Assembly (NCBI GenBank): GCA_029721435.1
Contig: CM056574.1
Coordinates: 75,559,501-75,623,500, forward strand
Direction of reading: 5' to 3'
DNA from: Gymnothorax reevesii
Taxonomy: Eukaryota > Chordata > Actinopteri > Anguilliformes > Muraenidae
Length of the DNA stretch: 64,000 bases
The position numbers and the translations under genes were made by a program. Below, in pieces: positions 46,415 through 57,847 of this stretch. Numbering within the stretch: position 1 is the stretch's first letter; each line of letters begins with the position of its first letter. Below the pieces are notes generated by a model that was not told the origin of the DNA, did not search any database, and was given only the letters and a program-made list of their open reading frames with translations.

Positions 46415-49400
46415 TAGGGCCCGAGCACCGACCGGTGCCAGGAACCTATTGTTTTTGATGGGATTTTTATTCTTCTTCTTCTTCTTCTTCTTTTTATTCT
46501 GCTACAAGAACGCATTTTTGAGGGCTTTGCCATGCACGAAAACTCACAAACATTTGCCGACACGTCAGTCGTGGTGAAAATTGCAAAGTACTTTTAATTT
46601 TGTGCTTGGACATGCCCCGGTGGCTCTATAGCGCCACCAAACACACGGCCATTTTGGAACGCAGTTGCTTGGATTCTCACAAAATTGGATAGGGTTATAG
46701 TAGGCATCATATATTTTTTTGTCAAGTTTTTTGAAATTTTTTTACCTCACAGGAAGTGAGCTATGAGCCATTTCCTGCGTTTTTTCAGATTTTACGAACA
46801 CATTTTTGAGGGCCTTATCATACTCGAAAACAGACCAAACTTGGCTTATTGACTAAAAATATTAAGTTCTTTAATTTGATATCTCATTTGGCAGTGAGTG
46901 AGACATGGTAGCTCTATAGCGCCCCCTAATACATAATTGCATTTTTGAGGGCATCAACATGCTCGAAAACTCACAAAACTTTGCAAACATATTAAGCTGG
47001 TCATACTCTTTACTAGGATATAGAGTTTACAGATGGATGTTGCAAGATTGCATTACAGCGCCACCTAGAATATTTCAATTAAGCAGCCCTCGCAGGGTGT
47101 TTAACATACATGTACAAAATTCGGTGGACATGTGTACTATGCCAAGACCTAAAAAAAAGTCTCTTGGTTCCATCACCTAGACTTAACAGGAATTCCGCCA
47201 TTTTTAATTGACTTTGCAAATTTTTTTAATTTTTTGCCATTCACAGGCGTCGTACTTTAACGAACTCCTCCTAGAGATTTTATCCGATCAATTTAAAATT
47301 TTGCATATGATATCTAAAGACCTTGTTGATGTTCAATTGCGAAGCTTTTTTGGATTCATCGAACTTTGTATCCGTGGCGTCGCGGCGAATTTTGATGTTC
47401 CGCCACGAAACAGGAAGTTGCTTTTAAGCGCGTATGCTTTGTGAAATTTGCCCGAAACTTTACAGGCTTCATAAGAGTCCTCTTTTCAACATACCTTTAT
47501 TTTCATATTGGATTGGGTGTGGTCAGGTGGCTCCACAGCGCCCTCTTGCCACGGACATGTTGAGTTAAAAGTGCTTGAATGTTCATGAAATTTGGTCTGA
47601 TCATTACATTTGTTTTTTGGGGCTATGCTTATTTTTTTGAAATTTTTCGGCCAAACAGGAAGTGAGCTTTGAGCAATTTCCTGCGTTATTCCAAATTTTG
47701 CGAACACACGTTTGAAGGCCTTAGCATACTCAAAAACTTGCAAAACTTTGCACAAATCATATTTGTCTGATTGTCTTCAATTTGAGGCAGAAATTGGCAG
47801 TAACTGTGGCGTAATGGCCCTATAGCGCCCCCAATCAGATTTTCGAAAGAATTGCCCTTTTTAGGGTCTCAACATGCTCAAAAACTCACAAAATTTTGTA
47901 CAATTCTAAAGACCATCATTCCTATTACACTGATAAAAAATTTACATATAGGCGTGGCAAAAATGGCATTATAGCGCCCCCTGGAAAATTTCAAATAAGC
48001 AGCCCTTGCATCGTGGTTGACCTGCATATATGAACTTTGGTGGACATGTGGAATATCTTGAGACCTAAAAAAAAGTCTCTTGGAGACATGACCTAGACCG
48101 AACAGGAAGTTTGCCATTTTTAATTGAAATTTCTACTTTTTTAGATTTTTCGCCATTCGCAGGTGTCGTACTTTAACGAACTCCTCCTAGAGATTTTATC
48201 CGATCAACTTAAAATTTCGCATATGACGTCTAAAGACCTTTTCGATGTTAAATTCCGAAGCTTTTTTGAATCAATCGAACTATGTATCTGTGGCGTCGCG
48301 GCGAATTTCGATGTTCCGCCCTGAAACAGGTAGTTGGTTTTACGCGCACATGCTTTGTGAGATTTGCGCAAAACTTCAAAGGCTTGATAAGAGTCTACTT
48401 TCAAGTATACCTATATGTTGATATTAGATTGGGTGTGGTCAGGTGGCTCCACAGCGCCCTCTTGACACGGCCATATTGAGATAAAAGTGCTTGATTGTTC
48501 ATGAAATTTAGTGTGATCATTGCATGTGTCATGTCAGGGAATGATAATTTTTTTGAAATTTTTTGGCCAAACAGGAAGTGAGCTATGAGCCATTTCCTGT
48601 GTTTTTCCAAATTTTAGAAACACATGTTTGGAAGCCTTAGAATGCTCGAAATCTTGCCAAAAGTTGCACAAATTTTAATTGCGTTATTGTCTTCAATTTT
48701 ATATATCAATTTACACTAAATTAGGCACAATGGCTCTTTAGCGCCCCCAATCAGATTTTTGAAAGAATTGCCCTTTTAAGGGTCTCAACATGTTCAAAAA
48801 CTCACAAAATTCTTGAAATGTAAAAAGACCATCATTTGTATTACTTTGACAAGAAACTTGCTGATAGGCATGGCAAAAATTTCATTATAGCGCCCCCTGG
48901 AAAATTTCAAATAAGCAGCCCTCGCAGCCCGGTAAACCTACATCTATGAAATTTGGTATACATGTGGAATATGCCGAGACCTGAAAAAAAGTCTCTTGGT
49001 GCCATCACCTAGACTCAGTAGGAAGTCTGCCATTTTTAATTGAAATTGCAAATTTTTTGGATTTTTCGCCATTCACAAGTGTCGTACTTTAACGAACTCC
49101 TCTGAGAGGTTTAATCCGATCAACTTACAATTTGGCAACTGATATTACGAGACATTGCCGATGTTAAATTGCGAAGCTTTTTTGGATTCATTGAACGATG
49201 AATCCAAGGCGACGCGGCGAATTTCGATGTTCCGCCATGAAACAGGAAGTGGGTTTTACTCCAACATACTTGGTGGGATTTGCCTGAAACTTTCCAAGCT
49301 TCATAAAAGTGTCCTCCCATGTGTGGCCCATGTCCTTCACATGTGGCCATGTGAAGATAAACGTGCTTGAATGTTCATGAAATTTGGTGTGATCATTGCA

Positions 49401-49925
49401 TTAGTCATTCCGGGCAATGGTTAATTTTCTAAAAATTTTTGGCCAAACAGGAAGTGAGCTATGAGCTATTTCCTGCGTTTTTCCAAATTTTACGAAAACA
49501 TGTTTAAAGGCCTTAGAATGCTCCAAAACTTGCAAAACCCCACAAATTATAAATGTCTTCTTCTCTTCAAAGTCATCCATAAATTGCCAATAAATGTGGC
49601 ATAATGGCTCTACAGTGCCTCCAATCAGATATATAGAAGAATTGCTGTTCTGAAGGTCTAAACATGCTGGAAAATTAACAAAAATCAACACACTCATGGA
49701 GCTCGGTATTCCGATTACTAGGTTGTAGATTGTGCACAGGCATGTCAAAATGTTACCATAGCGTCCTCGAGAAAATTTTTGCACTCCCCTCAGGATACCG
49801 CAAGGTATGCAGTCCAGCAGTGTCCATTGGCTGTGAATGGACACCTGCACCCATCAAGATCTTGCTGCCACCCCAACGTGCACGAAGGGGGCGAGGGCCC
49901 TTTCAACACTTCTTGCAGCTTTAAT
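46415..49925 (+). repeat. Array unit 6: short head, four monomers, tail
   Basis: The head keeps GAGCACCGACCGGTGCCAGG but lacks the long hairpin. Box A occurs at about 46,630, 47,539 and 48,455. In the fourth monomer box A is replaced by a deletion near 49,340. Confidence 0.8.
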
Positions 49926-50194
49926 TAGGGCCCGGAACGGGTCCTGGCACAGAAGGTGCGAGGAACCTATTGTTTTTGAGGGGATTTTTATTATTCTTCT
50001 TCCTTCTTCTTCTTCTTCTTATTATTATTCTGCTGAGAGAACGCATTTTTGAGGGCTTTGCCATGCACGAAAACTCACAAAAATTTGCTGACACGTCAGT
50101 CATGGTGAAAATTGCAAACTATTATTATTTTTGTGCTTGGACATGCCCCGGTGGCTCTATAGCGCCACCAAACACGTGGCCATTTTGGAACGCA
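49926..50194 (+). repeat. Array unit 7: truncated, head and first box only
   Basis: The head starts GGGCCCGGAACGGG and lacks the first hairpin. The unit stops at TTTTGGAACGCA just after box A (50,162), where it is fused to inverted material. Confidence 0.8.
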
Positions 50195-50216
50195 ACCGGT
50201 CGGTGCTCGGGCCCTA
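50195..50216 (-). repeat. Inversion point of the array
   Basis: A minus-strand head scrap (CCGGTCGGTGCTCGGGCCC) joins unit 7 to the tail of the first minus-strand unit. All units to the left read plus and all to the right read minus. Confidence 0.85.
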
Positions 50217-52616
50217 ATTAAAGCTGCAAGCAGCGTTGAAAGGGCCCTCGCACCCCTCGTGCACGTTGGGGTGGCAGCAAGATCCTGATGGGTGCAGGTG
50301 TCGATTCAGAGCCTTTGGACACTGCTGGACCGCGTGAATGTGTGTTTCTGAGGGGAGTGCAAAAATTTTCTGTAGGGTGCTATGATACCATATTGATATG
50401 TGTCTGCGCAAAATCTACAACATAGTAATCGTAATACCAAGCTTCATGAGTATGTTTATTTTTGTAAATTTTCCAGCATGTTTTGACCTTCAAAAGAGCA
50501 ATTCTTTTATAAATCTGATTGGGGGCACTATCGAGCCATTATGCCACATTTAGTGCCAATTGATGAATGACAATGAAGAAATTAAGACATTTATCATTTG
50601 TGCCACATTTTGCAATTTTGAAGCATTCTAAGGTCTTAAAACGTTTGTTCCGAAAATTTGGAGAAACGCAGGAAATAGCTCATAGCTCACTTCCTGTTTG
50701 GCCAAAAAATTTCAGAAAATTAAACCTTGCCTGCAATGAGGCATGCAATGATCACACCAAATTTCATGAACATTCAAGCATTTTTATCTTAACATGGCCA
50801 TATCTAGAGGGCGCTGTGGAGCCACCTGGCACCTCCTGATCTTATATTAGCATATATTTATACTTGGGAGGAGAATTTTATTAAGCTTGGAAAGTTTCAG
50901 GCAAATCCCACAAAGTATGTGGGAGTAAAACCAACTTCCTGTTTGATGGCGGGACATCAAAATTCGCCGCAACGCCATGGATGCATCGTTCGATGAGCCC
51001 AAAAAAGCTTCGCAATTTGACATCAGCAAAGTCTTTGGATATTACTCGCCAAATTTTAAGTTGATCGGATAAAATCTCTAGGAGGAGTTCGTTAAAGTAC
51101 GACACCTGCGAATGGCGAAAAATCTAAAAAAGTCGAAATTTCAATTAAAAATGGCGAACTTCCTGTTTGGTCTAGGTCATAGCACCAAGAGACTTTTTTT
51201 GAGGTCTCAGGATATTCCACATGTCCACCGAATTTCAGACATGCAGGTCAACCACGATGCGAGGGCTGCTTATTTGAAATTTTCCAGGGGGCGCTATAAT
51301 GCCATTTCTGCCAACTCTATATGTATTTTTTTATCAATGTATTGGTAATGATGGTTTTCAGAATGGTACAAAATTTTGTTAGTTTTTGAGCATGCTGAGA
51401 GCCTCAAAAGGGCAATTCTTTTAAAAATCTGATTGGGGGCGCTAAAGAGCCAATATGCCATATTTACTGCCAATTTCTGTCTCAAATTGAATACAATCAG
51501 ACAATTATAATTTTTGCAAAGTTTTGCAAGTTTTTGAGTATGCTAAAGCCGTCAAACGTGTGTTCGTAAAATTTGAAATAACGCAGGAAATGGCTCATAG
51601 TTCACTTCCTGTTTGGCCGAAAAATTTCAAAAAAATAAGTATAGCCCAAAAATACGAATGCAATGATCAGACCAAATTTCATGAACATCCAAGCACTTTA
51701 ATATCAACATGGCCGTGTCAAGAGGGCACTGTGGAGCCACTTGACCACACCCAATCCAATATCAACATATAGTTATATTTGGAAGTAGACTACTATTAAG
51801 CCTGTAAAGTTTCATGCAAATTTCACAATGCATGTGCTCATAAAAGCAACTTCCATTTTCATGGCGGACTATCAAAATTCGCCGCAACGCCACGGACACA
51901 ATTTTCGATGAATCCAAAAAAGCGTCGAAATTTAACATGGAGAAGGTCTTTAGATGGCCTGTGCCAAATTTCAAGTTGATCGGATAAAATCTCTAGGAGG
52001 AGTTCGTTAAAATACGAAGCCTGTGAATAGCAAAAAATAAAAAAAACTTGCAAATTCAATTAAAAATGGCAGACTTCCTGTTGAGTCTAGGTCATGGCAC
52101 CAAGAGACTTTTTTTTAGGTCTTGGCATAGTACACATGTCCACCGAATTTTGTACATGTAGGTTAAACACGCGGCGAGGGCTGCTTCATTGAAATATTCT
52201 AGGTGGCGCTGTAATGCAATTTTGCCACATCCATCTGTAAACTCTATATCCTAGTAAAAAGTAAGTCCAGCTTTATAGGTTTTCTAAGTTTCGTGAGTTT
52301 TCGAGCATGCTGAAGCCCTCAAAAATGCAATAATGTATTAGGGGGCGCTATAGAGCTACCATGTCACATTAAGTGCCAAATGAGATATCGAATGAAAGAA
52401 CTTAAAATTTTTAGTTTATTAGCCAAGTTTGGTGAATTTTCTTGTATGATAAGGCCCTCATAGGTGGCGCTATAGAGCTGACGGGGCATGTCCAAGCACA
52501 AAATTAGTAATAGTTTGCAATTTTCACCACGACTGACGTGTCTGCAAATTTTTGTGAGTTTTCGTGCATGGTAAAGCCTTCAAAAATGCGTTCTCGCAGC
52601 AGAATAATAATAATAA

Positions 52617-52647
<31 letters not shown>

Positions 52648-52753
52648 AAGAAGAAGAAGAAGAATAAAAATCCCATCAAAAACAATAGGTTCCTCGCACC
52701 TTCGGTGCCAGGACCCGTTCCGGGCCCTGGCACCGGTCGGTGCTCGGGCCCTA
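50217..52753 (-). repeat. Array unit 8, inverted: three monomers and full head
   Basis: Read on minus, the head is at 52,690-52,753, the TTC tract at 52,618-52,662 and the tail at 50,217-50,265. Boxes C, B and A occur near 50,380/50,524/50,808, 51,290/51,433/51,723 and 52,205/52,340/52,470. Confidence 0.8.
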
Positions 52754-53686
52754 ATAATTAATGCTGCAAGCAGCGTTGAAAGGGCCCTCGCACCCCTCGT
52801 GCACGTTGGGGTGGCAGCAAAATCTTGATGGGTGCGGGTGTCCATTCAGAGCCTTTGGACACTGCTAGACTGTGTACAATGTGGTTTCTTGAGGGGAGTG
52901 CAAAAATTTTCTGGAGGGCGCTATGAAACCATTTTGAGATGCCTACGCGCAAAATCAATAACATATTAATCGTAATACCAGCCTCCATGAGTGTGTTGAT
53001 TTTTGTACATTTTCCAGCATGTTCAGACCTTCAAAAGGGCAATTCTTTTATAAATCTGATTTGGGATAGAGCCATTATGCCACATTTATTGGCAATTGAT
53101 GGATGACATTGAACAGAATAAGACATTTATAATTTGTGCAAGGTTTTGCAAGTTCAATACCTCATAGCTCACTTCCCGTTTGGCCAAAAAATTTCAAAAA
53201 ATAAAGTCGTGCTCAAAATGACTAATGCAATGATCACACCAAATTTCATGAACATTCAAGCACTGTTTTCTTCACATAGCCATATCCAGAGGGCGCTGTG
53301 GAGCCACCTGGCCACTCCCAAACTAATATTTGCATATGTTTATACTTGGAAGGACAATTCTATCAAGCTTCAAAAGTTTCAGGCAAATCACACAAAGTAT
53401 GTGGGACTAAAACCAACTTCCTGTTTCATGGCGGGATATCGAAATTTGACGCGACGCCACGGATACATCGTTCGATGAATCCAAAAAAGCTTCGCAATTT
53501 AACATAAGCAAGGTCTTTGGATATTACTGGCCAAATTTTAAGTTGATAGGATAAAATCTCTACGAGGAGTTCGTTAAAGTAGGATACCTGTGAATGGCCA
53601 AAAATCCAAAAAATTTGCAATTTCAATTAAAAATAGCGGACTTCCTGTTGAGTCTAGGTCATGGCACCAAAGACTTTATTCTAGGT
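52754..53686 (-). repeat. Array unit 9, inverted, 3' part (left of the LINE)
   Basis: The tail is at about 52,758-52,810. Boxes C and A of the last monomer lie at about 52,914 and 53,290; box B is deleted around 53,055. The unit is cut at TAGGT (53,682-53,686) by the LINE. Confidence 0.8.
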
Positions 53687-54443
53687 TTCAAATCCAAGAT
53701 GGCTTCAGAATGAATGGCGTCTCTGTATGGCTTCAGTTTGTCTCCTGAATTTTAGTGTTTTTAAAAAAAAAAAAAAAAAAGACATTGGGTTCAATTTGTT
53801 TTTGAAGAAATAGATGGTGACAAGGCATACAAATATTCCTTTGTGTTTTACTTGACAAAACAAACTTTTTAATTTTTTAAACAGTAGTACACCAGTCAAC
53901 CTGGAGGTATCTGGTTTATGTGTGGATTCTGTGGCCTTTGTGGCTGCTTTTTTAAATCTTAATTGAAATTAAATTTTGCTGAAATAATATTTGTGGACCT
54001 GTCACTGAGGACCTTCTTTTCCTAAACGGAGCAAGGATCAACCGCAATTTTTTTCTGATTGTCCTGTTTGGCAAGGACACGCAAAGGGCCTTCTACATCA
54101 AGCAAGGTCTGTTTCTGATCTGGGCTGAAAGTGGATCATCCGTGGCTCGAAAGCCACGAAGAGTGCGCTGAGGCCTATGCGGAGACCGGGACAACGGGTT
54201 TCGCCCAAGCAAGCCGCACGGATTCGTTTTTCCAAGGAAGCGCTCAATGGACTCGCGCAAAGGAGCCGCGCCTGTGAGCCGGACTACCTGCACTGAGTCA
54301 GCGCGTCTGCTGCTGTTTCAATCTCGCTGGTTGCTTAGCCAAAGCGATATTGCCTCCATCTAATCTATCAACTAAGTGGTAGGGCAAAGCATTACGGCCG
54401 TGGTTTATCCCTGTTTGCTGCCTTTCAATCCTGATCTTCAATT
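53687..54443 (+). other. 5' leader of the LINE
   Basis: No long frame is present on the sense strand. An A-run lies at 53,763-53,780. Non-LTR elements usually keep their internal promoter here, but I see no diagnostic box. Confidence 0.6.
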
Positions 54444-57400
54444 ATGTTTCATTTAATAAGTTTAGTACTTATTGCGCTTTATCCTGGCTCTGCCGGGAAA
54501 GGAGGAACTTGGGTGAGTGATTCGACGTTGCACCTCCCGTTGACATTGTCCAATTATAAACTGGAAACAAGCTGGTATCCCTCGATTAAACCTCTCCCGT
54601 CCCTTCCCAGTTTGCATACGAAAGATCTTGTGAATGTGTACTATTTGTATGTACTCGATGACTGTTTTATTGCCTCCGACGCACTTCGCTCGCAATCTGT
54701 GTGTAATGATGTTTCAAAACGAAGAGCGCCCAAGGTTCATGCATTGCGATGTATTATCATGATTTTATTGTTAAAATCTGGAAACGTTCAGCCAAATCCA
54801 GGCCCCGTGGAAATGAATGTGTTGCAAACTCCTGCAGAATTTCAGCGGAGATCAGGGTTGGGCGTTCTTCATATGAATGTCAGGAGTTTGTTACCGAAAA
54901 TGGATTCTGTTAGAATCTGGGCAAAATCGACGAATGCAGACATTATGGTTGTCTCTGAAACATGGTTATCTAAATCGGTGTCGGATGCGGATATACATAT
55001 AAATGGCTTTAGTGTATTTCGCTGTGATCGCCCCAGGAAGGGTGGAGGTGTTGCCATATATTGCAAACCCCATTTCTTACCTATGGTTGTTATATCCAAA
55101 TCTGTACCCAAACAGTTTGAATTGTTGGCACTAAATGTACAGTTTTCCTCATCCAGTGCTTTGACGATTGTTGGTTGTTATCGTCCTCCGTCAGCTTCAA
55201 AAGAAGCTCTTACTTCCCTATTGGAGTTGCTTTTGAGTTTAAATTATGCCGAGATTCTTCTGGTCGGTGATTTAAACTGGGACTGGCTGTCCACATGTTC
55301 TGATCCTTTTAAAGTTCTCTGTAATTCATTGAATCTTACTCAGTTGATTGATTCTCCTACGAGACCTAACGTAAAACAACCTGAGAAATCTACCCTACTT
55401 GATGTAATGTTAACTAATATGCCACATAAATATTCGGCCACCGCAGTTTTTTCAAATGACATCAGCGATCACTGCGTTATCGCCACAGAAAGGAATACTA
55501 AAATCCCGAAATTAAAACCCCGCATCATTTATAAACGGAATTTTAAAGCGTTTGCTGCTCAAGCCTTTTTAAGAGATCTGTGTGAATGTGACTGGGAAAA
55601 GATTTTTTTAATTCCTGATGTGGAAAATGCTTGGTCTTATTTCCAGTCACTCTTTTTACAAGTGTCAGATAAACATGCTCCTTTCCGCAAGTACAGAATA
55701 AAATGTAGAGATAATCCATGGTTTTCTGATGATATTGCTGAATTGCTTCATCAAAGAAATTCGGCCTGGGCTTTGGCCAGGAGATCTCAGAGTGAAGTAG
55801 ACTGGGGCAATTTTAGGTGCCTCAGAAATAAATGCACAAATTTAATTCGAAAGGCTAAATCAGATTTTTATTTAAAGAATACAACAGATAATTTAAATAA
55901 TCCAGCTAAATTTTGGAAAACCATTAAGTCCATTTCTGCCCACAACTCCTCTTCTTCTCTTCCCGATTGTGTTACAGTGGATAATACAACTATATATGAT
56001 AAAGTAACTATGCTAAATTGTTTTAACAAATATTTTATTTCATCTGGTCTTTTATTCCAGAATGCAAACATTTTAAATAATGCTATACCTCCTGATCCTT
56101 CTCCCAGTCTGACACACAATTTTAATCTCATACCTTTCACAGAACAGGAGGTATTAGATGCTATTAGTCAGGTAAATTCTTTAAAATCAGCTGGCCCTGA
56201 TGGTCTAAATCCGAATTTGGTGAAAATTGCTGCTGCAGTCATAGCTAGGCCAGTGACATATATCTTTAATTTATCCTTAGAGACATGCGACATTCCCAAA
56301 ATTTGGAAAACAGCATTTGTCTTACCGCTTTTAAAAGGTGGTGATCCTACACAGTTAAACAACTATAGACCAATCTCTAAACTTTCTGTTCTAGCTAAAG
56401 TACTTGAAAGTCTTGTCTGTAAACAGTTAAAAGCGTTTCTATCTGAAAATATGATTTTAAATGAATTCCAATCTGGCTTCAGGAAAAAACATAGTACAAT
56501 CACCGCTGTCTTAAAGGTTTTAAATGATATAATTCAAGCCTTGGATAAGAAACAGCACTGCTTAGCTTTATTTTTAGACTTGTCCAAGGCTTTTGATACG
56601 GTGGACTATGCGGTACTGAAAGACAGACTGATCAATATTGGTCTATCATCACACCTAGTCAGTTGGTTCGAAAATTATCTGTCAGACAGAAGCCAATGTG
56701 TCAAAATGGATAATTACAGATCTGATTTTATGGCCACATGCAATGGAGTTCCTCAGGGGTCTATTCTCGGCCCTATTCTTTTTTCTATTTATGTTAATGA
56801 ATTGGGCAAGAGAGTGTCCAATACACACCTTCATTTCTATGCTGACGATACTGTTTTATGTACATGTGCAGCCTCCATAGATCAAGCCGTAGATGAGCTT
56901 CAAACTGCTTTTAATATCATTCAGGATGATTTGAGCAACTTAAAACTAGTTCTGAATGCCGACAAGACCAAGCTAATGGTTTTTAATAGAGTCAAAACGC
57001 AGGTATTGAAGCAAAACATTGTTACTTCGCAAAATAAGCCAATAGAGCAGGTAAGCACTTATAAGTACTTGGGATTTTATTTGGATGGTACATTGTCTTT
57101 TGTAGGTCATGTTGAAAGGCTTGTTCAAAAACTGAAAATTAAATTAGGTTTCTTTTATAGAAACAAAGCGTGTTTTTCATTGCATGCCAGAAAACAGCTT
57201 GTAATGGCTACATTTCTTTCTGTTATTGATTATGGAGATATAATTTATATGCATGCAAGTAAGTCCTGCTTGCACATGTTGGACAGTGTTTACCATGCAG
57301 CTCTAAGGTTCATGACGGACTCTAATTATCAGACACATCACTGTACCCTATACCAGAAAGCTGGACTGCCCTCCTTGTTAGCCCGCCGACAATTTCATTG

Positions 57401-57689
57401 GTGGACAATGATCTATAAAGCTGTAGGGGGTCACCTTCCATCCTATTTATATTCCATGCTTGAGCGGACCACCACAAATACTTATGCACTGAGATCACGT
57501 GAACTTATTTTATTTAATGTTCCTAAAACGCGTACTGCTTTTGGTGAAAAGGCTTTTAGCTATGCTGCTCCTTCAGCTTGGAAGAAGCTACAAGAGAAAA
57601 TCCAGCTTAAAACTCTGGTTTCTTTAGAAAGGTTTAAATTTCTTATTGCGAACACATTGGACACTGTATGCACTTGTTTTTCATCCTAA
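54444..57689 (+). CDS. LINE ORF2 protein: AP endonuclease and reverse transcriptase, intact
   Basis: The protein nicks target DNA and copies element RNA there. It is uninterrupted. Residues 1-18 are hydrophobic, like a signal or anchor. GNVQPNPGP at 113-121 is a 2A-like motif. The AP endonuclease follows: 'GVLHMNVRSLL' (140-150), catalytic glutamate E172 in 'SETW', 'VGDLNWDW' with D276 and N278, and 'SDH' with D342 and H343. The RT has 'FLDLSKAFDTVDY' (D712), 'GVPQGSILGPILF' and the active site FYADD (798-802). The C-terminal 'FGEKAFSYAAPSAWKKLQ' is usual for fish L2/CR1-group LINEs. With no frameshift and all these residues kept, the copy is probably young. The start ATG is the first in frame after a leader without long frames; a later start is possible. 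Confidence 0.92.
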   Translation: MFHLISLVLIALYPGSAGKGGTWVSDSTLHLPLTLSNYKLETSWYPSIKPLPSLPSLHTKDLVNVYYLYVLDDCFIASDALRSQSVCNDVSKRRAPKVHALRCIIMILLLKSGNVQPNPGPVEMNVLQTPAEFQRRSGLGVLHMNVRSLLPKMDSVRIWAKSTNADIMVVSETWLSKSVSDADIHINGFSVFRCDRPRKGGGVAIYCKPHFLPMVVISKSVPKQFELLALNVQFSSSSALTIVGCYRPPSASKEALTSLLELLLSLNYAEILLVGDLNWDWLSTCSDPFKVLCNSLNLTQLIDSPTRPNVKQPEKSTLLDVMLTNMPHKYSATAVFSNDISDHCVIATERNTKIPKLKPRIIYKRNFKAFAAQAFLRDLCECDWEKIFLIPDVENAWSYFQSLFLQVSDKHAPFRKYRIKCRDNPWFSDDIAELLHQRNSAWALARRSQSEVDWGNFRCLRNKCTNLIRKAKSDFYLKNTTDNLNNPAKFWKTIKSISAHNSSSSLPDCVTVDNTTIYDKVTMLNCFNKYFISSGLLFQNANILNNAIPPDPSPSLTHNFNLIPFTEQEVLDAISQVNSLKSAGPDGLNPNLVKIAAAVIARPVTYIFNLSLETCDIPKIWKTAFVLPLLKGGDPTQLNNYRPISKLSVLAKVLESLVCKQLKAFLSENMILNEFQSGFRKKHSTITAVLKVLNDIIQALDKKQHCLALFLDLSKAFDTVDYAVLKDRLINIGLSSHLVSWFENYLSDRSQCVKMDNYRSDFMATCNGVPQGSILGPILFSIYVNELGKRVSNTHLHFYADDTVLCTCAASIDQAVDELQTAFNIIQDDLSNLKLVLNADKTKLMVFNRVKTQVLKQNIVTSQNKPIEQVSTYKYLGFYLDGTLSFVGHVERLVQKLKIKLGFFYRNKACFSLHARKQLVMATFLSVIDYGDIIYMHASKSCLHMLDSVYHAALRFMTDSNYQTHHCTLYQKAGLPSLLARRQFHWWTMIYKAVGGHLPSYLYSMLERTTTNTYALRSRELILFNVPKTRTAFGEKAFSYAAPSAWKKLQEKIQLKTLVSLERFKFLIANTLDTVCTCFSS
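54780..54806 (+). other. 2A-like translational recoding motif within the LINE ORF
   Basis: The residues GNVQPNPGP follow a hydrophobic run ('CIIMILLLKS'). 2A peptides (consensus D-V/I-E-x-N-P-G-P) make ribosomes skip a bond between G and P, and such motifs are documented at the N termini of AP-endonuclease LINEs. Here the aspartate and glutamate are replaced by asparagine and glutamine, so activity is uncertain. Confidence 0.6.
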
Positions 57690-57847
57690 ATGGTCTGTAT
57701 TTTGTTTGTCTGAATGATACACTTGTAATTCTTGTTTTTTACACTGTTGAAGCCATTTTTGGCCAGGACTCCCTTGCAAAAGAGATGTAAATCTCAATGG
57801 GACCATTTTCCTGGTAAAATAAAGGTTAAATAAAAAATAAAATAAAA
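57690..57847 (+). other. 3' UTR of the LINE with stem-loop and poly-A signal
   Basis: GAGAT...ATCTC lies inside CCAGG...CCTGG (about 57,762-57,815), forming a nested stem-loop. AATAAAGG and an A-rich AAATA tail follow. Such 3' hairpins are the RT recognition region in related LINEs. Confidence 0.75.

Larger units (their letters stand above)
53687..57847 (+). mobile_element. Near full-length L2/CR1-type LINE
   Basis: The element begins TTCAAATCCAAGATGG, has a 5' leader of about 750 bp, one intact 1081-codon ORF and a short 3' UTR. The 3' end carries AATAAAGG and an AAATA-type tail. TAGGT occurs on both sides (53,682-53,686 and 57,848-57,852), which looks like a 5-bp target duplication, though the A-rich tail makes its edge slightly ambiguous. 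The flanks join neatly into array sequence. An ORF1 is not apparent. It is the best preserved element in the window. Confidence 0.85.
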
